A stretch of 64,000 bases of DNA from Polytrichum commune (taxonomy: Eukaryota; Streptophyta; Polytrichopsida; Polytrichales; Polytrichaceae): positions 60,031,554-60,095,553 of the forward strand of contig OX485803.1 in NCBI GenBank assembly GCA_950295325.1, in the 5' to 3' direction. Numbering within the stretch: the stretch's first letter is position 1; each line of letters starts with the position of its first letter. Both the position numbers and the translations under genes were made by a program. Shown one piece after another: positions 1 through 11,450 of this stretch. The notes beneath the pieces are model-generated. The model searched no databases. It had not been told where the DNA came from and was given only the letters and a program-made list of their open reading frames with translations.

Positions 1-1899
1 TCCATAAGCTTATGTTATATGAAATGCACACTTTCAATATATAATGGACATAACATCATTGGACTAGATAATTAATAGGAGGAAAGTGGATAACAAGCCG
101 TAGGTGCGACAAGTCATCCACTAACTTGAGCTAGTTATCAATCATATGCAACCAGCTCATGCACAAAATTTGTGCACTATGGAAGATATTGTGCCTCCAT
201 GAATGCACAAATTGTAACGAGTTCTAATAACCCTTCAACTCTTGGATGAGTGATCAGTTATAATGCAATTTTGGCGGGAGCTTGACAAATGGGTGGAAAG
301 ACTATTAGATACTTGTAACACACCTAGGTTTTGCAATCTAGACTTTGGTGTGCAAATACCTTTTGTTGGCCCTAATTGTGTGCATTTTTGGCACTCAAAT
401 CCAACAAATTTCATCTTGTAGGATGGTTTTATCACATCTCAAACTATGATCTTCATTGGAATATCATAGGGTCATCGGATAGAAGTGCACATATAAAATT
501 TCAGTATGTCCAAATTTCATGCATAAGTCTAGATTTACTTACCACTTATTTAAATACAATACTAATTGGACATCAATGTCATCATAGGATGTCCATGTTG
601 CAATTGATGCTAGAATGTTATTTTGTGGTTTGTACATTGGGTTATCCTAAGCTTGGGGCTAACAACCACATCATGGTTGCCTTTAGAGAAAATCCGCAAA
701 GGTCACGATTTGGTATTCTAGTCAAATGAGAAGGATAGGTAAAATTTTGAGGTGTTTTCACCCTTGTTGCTTAACCTCTAAAGGCTAAAGCAAAATCATC
801 CCAAATGTGCCTAACATGGTTCAATGCAAGTCATTAGTTCATTTAACACATCGGCACCTCTTATGATAGATTTGATCTACGGACGAAAGCTTTGTAGAAG
901 TTAGGATTCTTCACATAAATTTTCAATTGTCTATGTGTCTTAAATCAAAAGAATATAGCATAAATGTGTATGTTGGTACACCCTAACGACTGTAATATCA
1001 ACCCCTGTAATATCATTTTTTTCTCTTATCTCCCAAAACCTTATGAAACAAATGTGCTCAGTTTAAATCTCCCTCCTTATTTTCACATTTCCTTCCCATA
1101 TTACACGAGATCTGACATTAACGTAATCCACCAAAGAATTAAAACCACACGCTTGCACATGTCACATTGTCATCATTGTCGACTTTGTGTTATTCCATAA
1201 TATCATACACTACATTGGTTCCCTATTATCACACATCCATGTCAACACTACATAGCTCCTTCAATGTCACGTGCACTTTGATTGCCACATGTGTGTTATT
1301 AGAAAGGTTAGAATATATTCTTAGGAAGTGGTGACGGTTGAGATAAAAATGTTTGCCTCGGCCTTTAGAAACTAAAGATAAGTTCATTGGTCTTTTCGAT
1401 AGACTAGGATTAGCCTCCCCAACTTACACAAGTCAATTGACCGTGAACGCTAGCTACATGCTCATAGGGGTCCACGATTCCACAAGTCTAAGGTCGGTTT
1501 GGTTGAGTCATTTGATTGCTAGATTGCCACAACATGCTCCATGACATATGGCATTCTCCTTGAAAAAACCGCCACATGGCATGACACATTCCATAGATTG
1601 TAAAGGGCCTAGCTAGTTTGACCCGCGCCCGTGCCGTCTCGTTGCCAAAAGTGGTCCCCCCCCCTCCCTTGGTCCCCAAACAATGGGCAACGGTACGACG
1701 ACAACCATGTTATGGCCATGTGACGCAATGAATAAATGTATTAGATTAATGGGTCCCATAGAACACTAAAGTTGTTCTCAAAGAATTGATCGCACTTAGG
1801 ATGGGTTTACATGGAATCAATGCAACCAAATTGTCTACGTTGTGTAATTAGACCCACTTGAATAAGGTACACTCCTATGTGCAATTTGGTTGCCTTTGC
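1..1899. other. No gene seen
   Basis: AT-rich. The longest frame (376-729, plus, 117 codons) has no recognisable domain and no splice or promoter context. A C-rich run lies near 1657-1667. Confidence 0.5.
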
Positions 1900-1980
1900 G
1901 ACTCATATGTTGCCTCTTCACTCATGCAAATTACCTTGGGTCAAATTCAAATCCGAAAAGATATATAACTTTATTTATTT
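1900..1980 (+). repeat. Dispersed repeat (partner 62718-62800)
   Basis: 'ttgcctcttca' followed by 'catgcaaatyaccttgggtc' and an AT-rich tail occurs in both places. Confidence 0.6.
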
Positions 1981-3194
1981 CCTTACAACAACTAAAGGAA
2001 AAGGAAAAATGTTTTGGGGTTTCTTTTTGTCATTGTGATAATATTTATTCAAATTAGTGTGGAGCGATGATAAATTAGCGTGGGTGAGCCTAATTGTACA
2101 TATCAGCGTAGTTGTATTTGTGTTTTTAGTACTTTGGTGGGTTTCGAAGTCGAAGAATTGGGTCCAAGAAGGGGTTTTCCTTCCTCCACAATACTTGGTA
2201 TAAACGGCAACTACCATGCTTACTTGGAAGGTTTGGGACTAACAAAGTAGTTGTAGAAACTTAAAATGGATATGATGTACATTTGGTGGTTTGTTCACCA
2301 ACTTGAATTGGAAATTGTTCCCCTTACACTGATCATGTTTTACCAAGCTTCAAGATAAGGATAATATCTTCCTCTCGACAGGTGGCCTCCATTTGGGAGG
2401 AAGGGAGAACAAAGAAGGGAGAACCCAGGGTGTGCACTATTCATTAAAACCAAGCATCACGTGCGTGCATGCCCCTTATTAAAATACCCCTGTATACATT
2501 TTATTTTTGCTAAAATCAAGCAATATACTTACAAATCTCATTGCTTCAAAATACATTTCCATACATACACAAGGGTCCAAAAACAAATACAGAAATTGTA
2601 TATAACATGTGTACAAATGTTTGGAAATGCAAAAATATGGCCCTATTATATGTATAATATCAAATCATGGATTTTTAGTTATAAAGTCGTTACTTAGTGG
2701 ATGAAAAAACACATGATTCTTGGTCCAGGTCTAACTTGGACGCATAAACGCGTAAATGCGTACTTTACATATATTTTTCTATAGCCTCATGTATATCTAC
2801 TTCTTGCTTAATAGCAATATGTCTCTTGTACGTACATTTTGTACATGCTTGTTTTAAATAATACCCCTTTTGTGCACCCACGTGTATAAATACAATACTT
2901 GAACAATGCACTCCCTGGGAGGGAGAAGGAAGCTATTCAAAGTTGCAAGGGGTTTGGAGAAACTCATTAATTGTCCATTTTTTGTATATATAGGATGAAT
3001 TCTATAATCATACAAAGATGTAAAGCCCAAATTGGTGCCCACCTCCTTTCCCATTTTGAAGAAATAGTTTGCATTTGATGGTTAGTATTTCGTAATAATC
3101 GTAATGTATGACATGTTTAGAACATTATGTTTTGAAATTGTAATAAAAAATGCCCTCCATAATGGATGAATATGAAAAGAATTTACTACCCACG
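1981..3194. other. No gene seen
   Basis: AT-rich, only short unrecognised frames on both strands. Confidence 0.5.
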
Positions 3195-3665
3195 TTCTAA
3201 ATAGTGAGGATGTGTGGCCAAACCACATTATAAGAGCAAAAGTGCCATAGTCTAATATCTTTAGAGATAGGGATAGTTGACCACCTGTTTGATTTCAATA
3301 ACAAGCTTATGGTTTGCATTGTGGTTAGCAACGATGATCTTGCATTGTGATGGTGCCAATCGTTGCTTCCAAGTACCATTCACATTCGTATTGGAGAAAA
3401 TCCTGGAGGTGGAGGCAATCTAGTTTCTTCCATGAGGGACGGAAAGAATGCCACTTATCAACAAGAAAATCCTCCTTGATATATATAAGCTAATACGATG
3501 TTTGATGTCGTTGGGTTGTTGTGGGTTTCCCAACGAGATAAACCCCATGATGCCTTCCACAAGGTTATCAATATGTGCTGAATGTTAAATCCTTGTGTTG
3601 GCCAGATGTCGAGAAAGTGAGGTTGCTTGACTGACTAACCAAGAGAAGGGTACGTGAACAAGCCG
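3195..3665 (-). mobile_element. LINE fragment, same family as the 38.2-39.8 kb element
   Basis: Read on the minus strand from 3665 to 3195, it parallels 39100-39545 in order: SWLVSQATSLSRHLA, the 'ggaaacccacaacaaccca' segment, STSRIFSNTNVN, HHHNARS, and an ISKD...HFCSYNVV ending where the zinc-knuckle-like motif should continue. The copy is truncated there and carries frameshifts. It is in the opposite orientation to the other copy. Confidence 0.75.
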
Positions 3666-4199
3666 TTGTTTGAATATTACGAATTTCGGTACAAATGAAA
3701 TATAATGAATTCTTACTTGGAGTGTACAACAAGATTTATCACATGTCTAACACTCTTGGCATAATTTATTTTGTGTAGATTTACATTTAATTCATGTATG
3801 ATTTCTTTGAAATTTCTTAAGTGCTTATTTCTCCTATTTTCTGCATCATATTGATTGTATAAAATTTATTTGTTGTATCTTCACACCAATTTCGCCTATC
3901 TTCACAAAAATGTGCCCTTTTCAATTTTAATATTTTATAAGGCGTTCATAATTTGTATAATTCAAAAAACGTACTTGGTAATATATTTCTGTCATGTAGA
4001 CAATTAATGAACCATTTTTAAAGTATATAATTTGCTAGCATACGTACTCTCTGTATAACACTTGACAATGTGTTTGATAATGAATTTCTCTTTATGAGTT
4101 TAGAGATTCTTTCTCCGTTTATTGCACTCTAGTCCACTATCCACAAACTATAACTTATGTAGGGTTATTGCAATTTGGGAAACCCATTGAGATTTGAAT
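3666..4199. other. No gene seen
   Basis: Very AT-rich, no long frames. Confidence 0.5.
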
Positions 4200-4700
4200 T
4201 TGAATTTGAATTTGATGTTTTTTTGCAAATCTTGTTAACCTTGGAGCAATTGGCTAAGCCAACTGCTACTAGTAGTTAACTTCGAGAAGAAGGAGAAAAA
4301 GATCCAAAAGATCCAAAAGATCCAAAAGATCCAAAATAGACCATGGACCGTTAGATATTGCAACCCACAAGATCTAATGGTTCAAATTTTTGTTTATTAT
4401 TTTTTTTTTTGCTTTGGAGGAAGGGGGGAATTCAATTGCTAATAACAGTCGACCAAAATTTATACCACTAGTAGAAAGCATAATTTTTACTCCTAAAATC
4501 ATTACTCCACTTAAATAGTTACACATTAGGGGTCATCACATCACATCAAGGGGCAGATGTGATGGTTTCACATCTCTTGTGTCGTGATGGCCGATGTCCA
4601 TTTGCACATCCTTACCAAGGGCGCGCTTCCATGTGCTAGTCAAGTTGGTGAAACCACTACACCGTTTATAGTGTTTAGTGTCATGTCACTAATAGTGTTG
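4200..4700 (+). repeat. Dispersed repeat, copy A (partner at 28300-28700)
   Basis: Shares 'gttagatattgca', 'caagatctaatg' and a later 'gtgatggcc...atgtccat.tgcac' segment with 28300-28700, same order and strand. Moderately diverged, no coding. Confidence 0.6.
4301..4336. repeat. 9-bp tandem repeat GATCCAAAA, four copies
   Basis: Four perfect units in a row. A short TTGAAT run also sits just upstream (about 4193-4215). Confidence 0.95.
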
Positions 4701-7199
4701 CTTACCCTATTATGAGGCATATCCTAGGTTGCACTAATGGCTAACAAGGTTGATCAGTAATGTAACCGTATGACACTAGTCATTTGCATGTTCGATAAAA
4801 TCTTCTTGTAACACAAAATTCATCAACTCAAGCACCACAAGCCCTATTCAATGAAAGATGTGGTGGTGGTGCCATCGCTCCACCCTTCCCCATTGTTCTT
4901 GTCTAAAGAACAAAAACGCGAAAGACATAGGGCCACATGTCGAAGATTCCCTTTTAAAACAAACATGTGACAAAAAAGAGAGGGAACAAATGTGGAAAGG
5001 TGGGGGGACTACAAGTGCAAAAGGTGGGTATTGTGGGAAAAGCCAAGGGAGGTGAAGGGCATGGAACCAAGTTGGCAATGTGACATGGGCAATAGGAAAA
5101 ATTTAGGATATTTTCAACTTTTTAAAAGAATATTCATTGCTTCCTCAGGGTGCTCCATAGGAGCATGGTGGCAGGCTATGGGAGCTTATGTGCATGGGCA
5201 TGGGGCATATAGTTGCGTGGGTGTATGGGGTTGGGTTCATCGGAGATATTAATTCATATGCATGGGTCCAAGCTAAATGTCATAAACTAATTAAAACTTT
5301 CACTTCAAAAAGTTACTTATCGTAAAAATAAATGTCATGTTGACAATTAGTGGATGTGACACTACTAGACGTCTAGGTATCTAATTTAGGCCTGTCGTAG
5401 ATATTGTACGTGACGCTAAATGTAATGGTGTAGATGACAAAGACTCGGACCCCCTTCCACATGGAAGTGTGCTTTAATTTTCTTCAAAAAATGAAAGTCA
5501 ATGGCTGACACAATTGTAGGGGGGATTTGAAATTTCAGGAGGGGGACTTAATCGCCTCTTTTCCAGATGCTGGAAATTAGCTTTCAGTTACATAAATAAA
5601 CTTTAATTTTATAAACCCCTTGGGTGTGGTTCCGAGATCGTTATATTTTACACTATTTTTTTCTAACATGGTGCCATAAACATATTATTCAACCATTGCT
5701 AGGAAATATTTTGATTTAAAAAATGTTTTATAGCATCTCAAGACACAACATTCAACCAATCTAGTCATGCAATATTCAAAATGGGTAAGTGCAAGGATGA
5801 CCACATTTAAGCTAATATGTTGAAAAACCAAATTTTCTCTCATATGTTGGACCCCCCCCCCCTTCTCAACTGGAAATGCTCGACTATCAAGATGCTTGGA
5901 AATACTAGTGAAAGCTTCGCCAATATTGATGAACTCTATCTTGCAATGCCAAAACAACCGGCCCATGGAAGTGTGCCTCCACGGAGCTATGGTTGTCTAG
6001 TAATGGTCAAAACATAATTTTTGTTCAATTAATCACTTGAGGTAGATGAGGCTAATTTAGTTAGCTTCCTTAATCAAACACATGTTTTTGGCTCCTAGTC
6101 CATTTTTTAAATTAAAAAAATTGTGTTGTGGGTATTCTATGATGAATAAACAATTTGGCAACAACTGGATGATGAAAGAGTTCCCCCCTATAACACCACA
6201 TTGGGAAGAGAAGAATCTTTGATTCCAGAGCCTAGATTAACGCCTTCCTCAACTCCGATTTCAATTAGTTCAAATTCTTTGGTCTTGATTAGTGACTACT
6301 AACCTACTCAAGCTTCCTTTGCTCGAATCCATCGTCTAGATAGATGTATTGAGAAATATAATAGGTTCGAATTAGATCATTCTTGTTGACATGATGGCCC
6401 TCATTTTTTGTTGAGAGAACATGTTTGGGTTCTCTCGCCACAAAATTTGGGTGACTATCAAATAACATCCATTTATAAACATGTAGAATTCCATGTGACT
6501 TTCTCATCCATAGTCACTTCTATTTTGGATGACCTTCTGTAAAACGAAGTAAACTGCCACTCATTTATGAACCAATGAGAAATCTTAAAAAATCGTGGTC
6601 ATTGTCATTGGTCACTAGCATAACACATACCCTAATATGCAGGCACATTACAAGTTGAAAGTGCCTTTTTGGGTTTGATGGCAAAATGTTCATAACTACT
6701 AATGCCTATCAACGCCACTTTAAGCTTGATAAGGCCCTAGGGTTTGGGTTTTATCACCACATACTCACCTCTGCTTCCAATATGAGTGGATCCTTGTTAA
6801 CAAAATTCCATAAATATTTGAAATGAGAGGACTTCTAGAGATTGATGACTATATATAATTTAGCCAAAATAAGTAGAAATAGTCTTCCCTCCCATCATTG
6901 TCGATCGTCCTTCCTTATGGATTATATTATGTGCGTTCTCTCTCTTTTTCTTCCTTCCTTCCCTCCTTGGGTTTTTCCTTGGTCTCATGTACAATGTGCT
7001 CAATGAAGCTTGAGAATGTTTCAAGGTTATGAGAGTATGCGTCCTAAGGAATAAAAAACCAAGGCATCCAAGAAGAAATAACATCATTTCGCCATGTGGG
7101 TCGGTTCCATGACCATGGAATATGTCAATATATTGTGTGGGCCCTGAACAAAGTAAGAATATTCGTTTATTAATCATAAATTCAAGTTGACTTTTGGAA
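4701..7199. other. No gene seen
   Basis: Mixed composition with a G/T-rich patch (about 5160-5245) and a C run near 5850. Short overlapping frames only. Confidence 0.5.
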
Positions 7200-7330
7200 A
7201 TTTGGGTGGAGTTATACTCCCGGCACTATTCACATAAATCATTGTTCATCCTAGCACTATTCACAAGAAACATTGTTCATCCTGGTATTATTCATTGAAA
7301 ATACCAACACTATTCATTATTCGTACCGGT
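7200..7330. repeat. Short degenerate repeats of CACTATTCA / CATTGTTCATCCT
   Basis: 'actattcacata', 'actattcacaag', 'tattattcattg' and 'actattcattat' follow at about 30-bp spacing, with 'cattgttcatcct' between the first copies. Confidence 0.6.
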
Positions 7331-8899
7331 GTCAATTTCTTCCAATGAAGGTAAGACAATGGAGGCCCATGTCAAATGCTAAATATAGAATAAAACATCA
7401 CCATCTAGCTAAATAATGCTATGGAACATAACTTCCAAGAGAAAGGATAATTTAATGAGATTAGTTGTGGTTGTTCTTCTTAATAGTCGCCTATATTTGA
7501 GTGGCATATGGCAAGGCTTGTAGTTCAACATGGTCACTAGGACAACATGCCATTGCTCATGAGTTTGGACCATGTGCCCAACACCTAAAAACCATACTAA
7601 AGTTCAATATTGAACATTAGACCTTATGCAATCATTTTTCAAAATATAATAAAATATAATAAAATAAAATAAAATAAATCCTTCTCTTTGAACTCTTATA
7701 ACTTTTACATCTCCACTCCAACTCTCACACGTAAATGACAATCTTTGTGGTTCATCGCTAACGTTAACTAGAGGAGACAATTCTTGAGCCAATCCAACAC
7801 CCAAAATATAGGGCCACAATATACCTTCTATATTAGCCCTTATAAGTTTATGTTTTAAAAATCAATTATGTATGTGCTTCCAGGAATCAATGTAGTCACT
7901 GTGGCAACATGATTATATGTTCATTGGTTGACTATCAAAATGATGTTGTAATTTAAAGTTTGCCTCAAATTCCTTGTGTTCTTCACAACTATTTATCACA
8001 AGACTGTGCCACCTATGTATGCCACAACTATGAATATGGAAAGTGCTACAAATTTTGAAGTGGCAATGTTTACTGGAACACACAGTTTATCAAAAGGTTA
8101 ACCCATGACCGCTTATCTAAATGCTAGTACTTGACTATAACAGTTGCCAAAAAATTTATGAAAATAATCAATCAAAATCCACCACCACATAAACCTCAAC
8201 TCCATTTGTCTATAAAATATAAATCTCGTATATGTCAACTTACCAATCTTCTCAAGCTCGGACTCAAGGGGCCCTCTCATGTAGGCCACGGCCTCTTTAG
8301 CTCCGTCATTTCCCTCATACAACAACCCTATGATGTTGGGAGTATGTTAGATATTCACACCTTCTATAAACCCTCTACTTCCACAATTTTTTCGTTCATT
8401 ACTCTCTCATCGTAGTTGCTAGAGAGAGCTTCTTAAAACACCCACTTAAGTTAGATAATGAAACACTAAAAGTAAGCATTGCACTCCACCACCAAGATCG
8501 CCCCAGGTCTAACATTTGCCGAATCAAGGGCTCGGCAAGTTTGGTTTCCCTTAAACCCATAAACATTGAACCTTCGATTGCAAAAAGTCTCACTCATACA
8601 AAAATCCCTTCCACTTAAACAACTCCCCCAACCCACTAGCAATTTATACCCAAGTATTGATATGCACACAACATATTCTCCTCCACACTGCTCACCCTCG
8701 CTAAAACTACTCCCACCCCCAAACTCAAATCCAACAATCCCAACAAACCTCACAAATACCCAAAACCCGCAAACTTCCAAATTGAATACCACCCACCACC
8801 AATCCCCAACACATTTTCCAAAACCCCAAGAACATTGTTTATCATCATTCACACCGACTAAACACATAAACCCTCCCCCCCCCCCCCCCCCACACACAC
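7331..8899. other. Repeat-derived sequence; upstream part of the LINE may reach in
   Basis: It contains the third copy of the 183-bp repeat (about 7955-8030). Frames at 8466-8918 (minus) and 8566-9012 (plus) are low-complexity, driven by C/A-rich sequence and a C run at about 8874-8890. Decayed upstream LINE coding could underlie the C-rich plus-strand sequence from about 8560. Confidence 0.4.
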
Positions 8900-10530
8900 A
8901 CACCCCTTTCCTCTTCATTATTCCAACTCCACAAATTTTCCTTCCTATTATAATGAAAAGAACCAGACTTAATTATACTAAGCATGGTACAATACTCTCC
9001 TCTCCAAAATAAAATCCTTACATACCTTGATCTCCTACCCCACAAATAATCTATGGGGGCCCACTACACACATACACAAGCTACCTATACCCACCCCTCA
9101 CCTCGTCCATTACCATCATTTTACCTCTCCAATACCCTCCCAACAAATTATATTACACATATGGTTTTTTCACACCACCAAACAATGAAGGCCAATGGTA
9201 ACATTGCATGATCTAGTATCTACAACAACCAACATTACTGCTAAATTATTGGGATATCCCAATATAATACGCATTGAATTATACACTGTATTTACTCGCA
9301 ATCCAACATACACAATACCTAACACACAGTGTATACATTTTTACAGACAACCTTAACAACATATACCTCGTTAATAACCACCTTTGCCACCCCTCCTCTT
9401 AACACAACCGACCAGACAAACTTCTCATAGCTAGAATTCTCTTCCACATCCAAAATTCCCCACATCATGTCACAATCCGGAAAGTAAGAGCACATACCAA
9501 CATCATAGGCAATGATAAGGCGGACGAAGTTGCTAAACAAGGATCTCTAGGAGATCCCATCCTCCTCTTGCAAACCATGTTCCACTTCATTGGCCACCAC
9601 ATACCATATTGGCCTACAAGTAACTCAACATCCACACAACACGATGGATCCATCTGCAATATACAGAGATAAATCAAGAAATCGTACTTAAATTCCATAA
9701 TATTGAACTCCACAAATACGATCCCCTACGTATATAAATGGCTTCAACATAACTATATCCACCAAGCTTGGTCTTATGGACCTCTTCTATTATCTCTCGT
9801 GCTCAAATTACTCAAACTCTTCGATTCCGCTATGGCCACTACATGGGTAACTACCAAAAACAAAAATGCTTAACGTTAACTCTCTCCCCTTTGCAACAAA
9901 TGTCGACTCAAACAAGATGATGCATGTTTACATCTCCTCTCATGTTGCACTAATAAGCATATCACAACTATGTGCACGGACTGGCACAAACAAGGTTGTC
10001 CACCTAATCTCTAATACCCTACTTGCCCATCCCCAATACATGTCATTTCACACTAATTCAAGCGGGCACTACCTCCCAATGGCCCCTTCAAAATACCCTT
10101 CCATCATGGCTACACCCTCGTTTATGTTTCTACCTAGGTACCAATGTCTAGCCAAACTTTTTCTTGCATCCAAGGTAAATCACCCAACACTCCCCTCCCT
10201 TCTCCCCACATCCCTCCATTACCATCCAACTTATTGAATTCACACACTGCAATAATAGATTCTCTGACTTAGCCACCACACGCAAACACGATAAATACGG
10301 CTCCCTTATTCCCCACCTCCAAGAACTCAATTGGAATGGCCTTCCACCAATCATTATCACAACATGTATCTGTGGAACCATACACCAATCTATTGTTGAC
10401 ATCCTCAAGGACTTGGGCATCACATCTCCTAGACTTAAGCAACTTATGCAAAATACCTCCCTCAACGCCATTAAATACTTGTCATACATCAATCATCCTT
10501 AACACAAGAAAACTAGAAAAACAACAATCC
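8900..10530 (+). mobile_element. Degenerate LINE C-terminus: RNase H region plus possible nuclease-like tail
   Basis: Plus-strand remnant of a non-LTR retrotransposon. An RNase H-like part shows FYTDN (near 9336) and VRAHTNIIGNDKADEVAKQG (9483-9542), both typical of the acidic active-site motifs. Downstream are a tract like a C-terminal conserved region (HPQYMSFHTNSS near 10035; CLAKL near 10147) and then an open stretch of about 95 codons to the stop at 10500-10502, with IEFTHC (10233-10250), RKHDKYGSLI, IIITTCICGTIHQSIVD and LNAIKYL. The IEFTHC motif is reminiscent of PD-(D/E)XK nuclease-like tails, but the matching upstream aspartate is not preserved. Frames shift several times. The 5' limit is uncertain and RT itself is not recognised. 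Confidence 0.65.
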
Positions 10531-10717
10531 TTGATCCTAATTGATGAGAGTTTTGAGTCCAATACGGGTCCACCTACTGAAAGATAGACACTACACCATC
10601 CTCCCCTTACATTTCCTTATGGAAATGTTATGAGACAGCAAACAAACTAACTTCACATTAGTAATTTACCGACATTATTATTATCATTATTATTTCCAAA
10701 AAAAATCCTCCCAAAAC

Positions 10718-10945
10718 CTTTCATAACATAACTAAACAATTAGATGATGGTCTCTTTCCAAATAAAGAAGATTTACACAAAAAACCCTAAATTTATATAT
10801 GCTTGTCGAAAACCCCACAATGCACAAACACTTTTCATAGCATTACTGAATAACTAGATGATGGTTTCTATCCAAAAAAAGAATTTGTATTTGAAAAACC
10901 CTAAATCTATAGATGCTTGTCGAAAACTCCACGGTACAACAACAC
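10718..10945 (+). repeat. Tandem duplication, period ~113 bp
   Basis: 'ctagatgatgg', 'aaccctaaat', 'atatgcttgtcgaaaac' and 'ttcata' recur in order in 10718-10830 and 10831-10945. It lies just after the LINE C-terminus, so it could be the 3' untranslated part of that element. Confidence 0.8.
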
Positions 10946-11077
10946 AAGTGCTCCCCCCAATGAACGGGGAATCCTGACATTAAAGGAAAGTCATTCTTAC
11001 CGATACCTAGTTCCATAGATCGCAACCAAGGTGTTGAGTAATGTCATGTTGACTCACAAACTAGCTTTCTTTGGTAG

Positions 11078-11450
11078 TTGACTCGCAAAATATTGTTACT
11101 ATAAGCTTGCCCTAAATTCCTTGTATCCTCCCAAACCCATTTATGACGGGATTGTGCCACCTATAATGCCATATGGCATAGCTAAGAGGAGACTTAAGTC
11201 AAATTGGGGTCTAGGTGGAAACCTATGTGGAGCCTCATTGTAAGTTCCCTCCCAACACTTTTGACTCGCAAAGTAACTTCGTTAATAGACTTGACGAAAT
11301 CTTGCCGGTTGCCCTAAATTCCTTGTATTCTTCCAAACCCATTCATGATGGGACTCGCCACCTATGATGCCACATGGCATAGCCATAAGGGAGAATTGGG
11401 TCAAATCGGGGTCTAGGTGGACACCTATCCTATGTGGAGCTTTTCCGGTT
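11078..11450 (+). repeat. Tandem duplication, period ~183 bp, with a third copy at about 7955-8030
   Basis: Starts 'ttgactcgcaaa' at 11078 and 11261. Both copies contain 'gccctaaattccttgtat', 'ccaaacccatt', 'atgccatatggcatag'-like and 'ggggtctaggtgga'. The 'aattccttgtgttct' to 'gtgccacctatgtatgcca' part recurs at about 7955-8030. Confidence 0.8.

Noticed and set aside
376-729. 117-codon plus-strand ORF
   Set aside because: No recognisable domain, no splice or promoter context, and composition like its surroundings.
8466-8918. 150-codon Gly/Val-rich minus-strand ORF
   Set aside because: Low complexity from a C/A-rich plus strand that more plausibly derives from decayed LINE coding on the plus strand.
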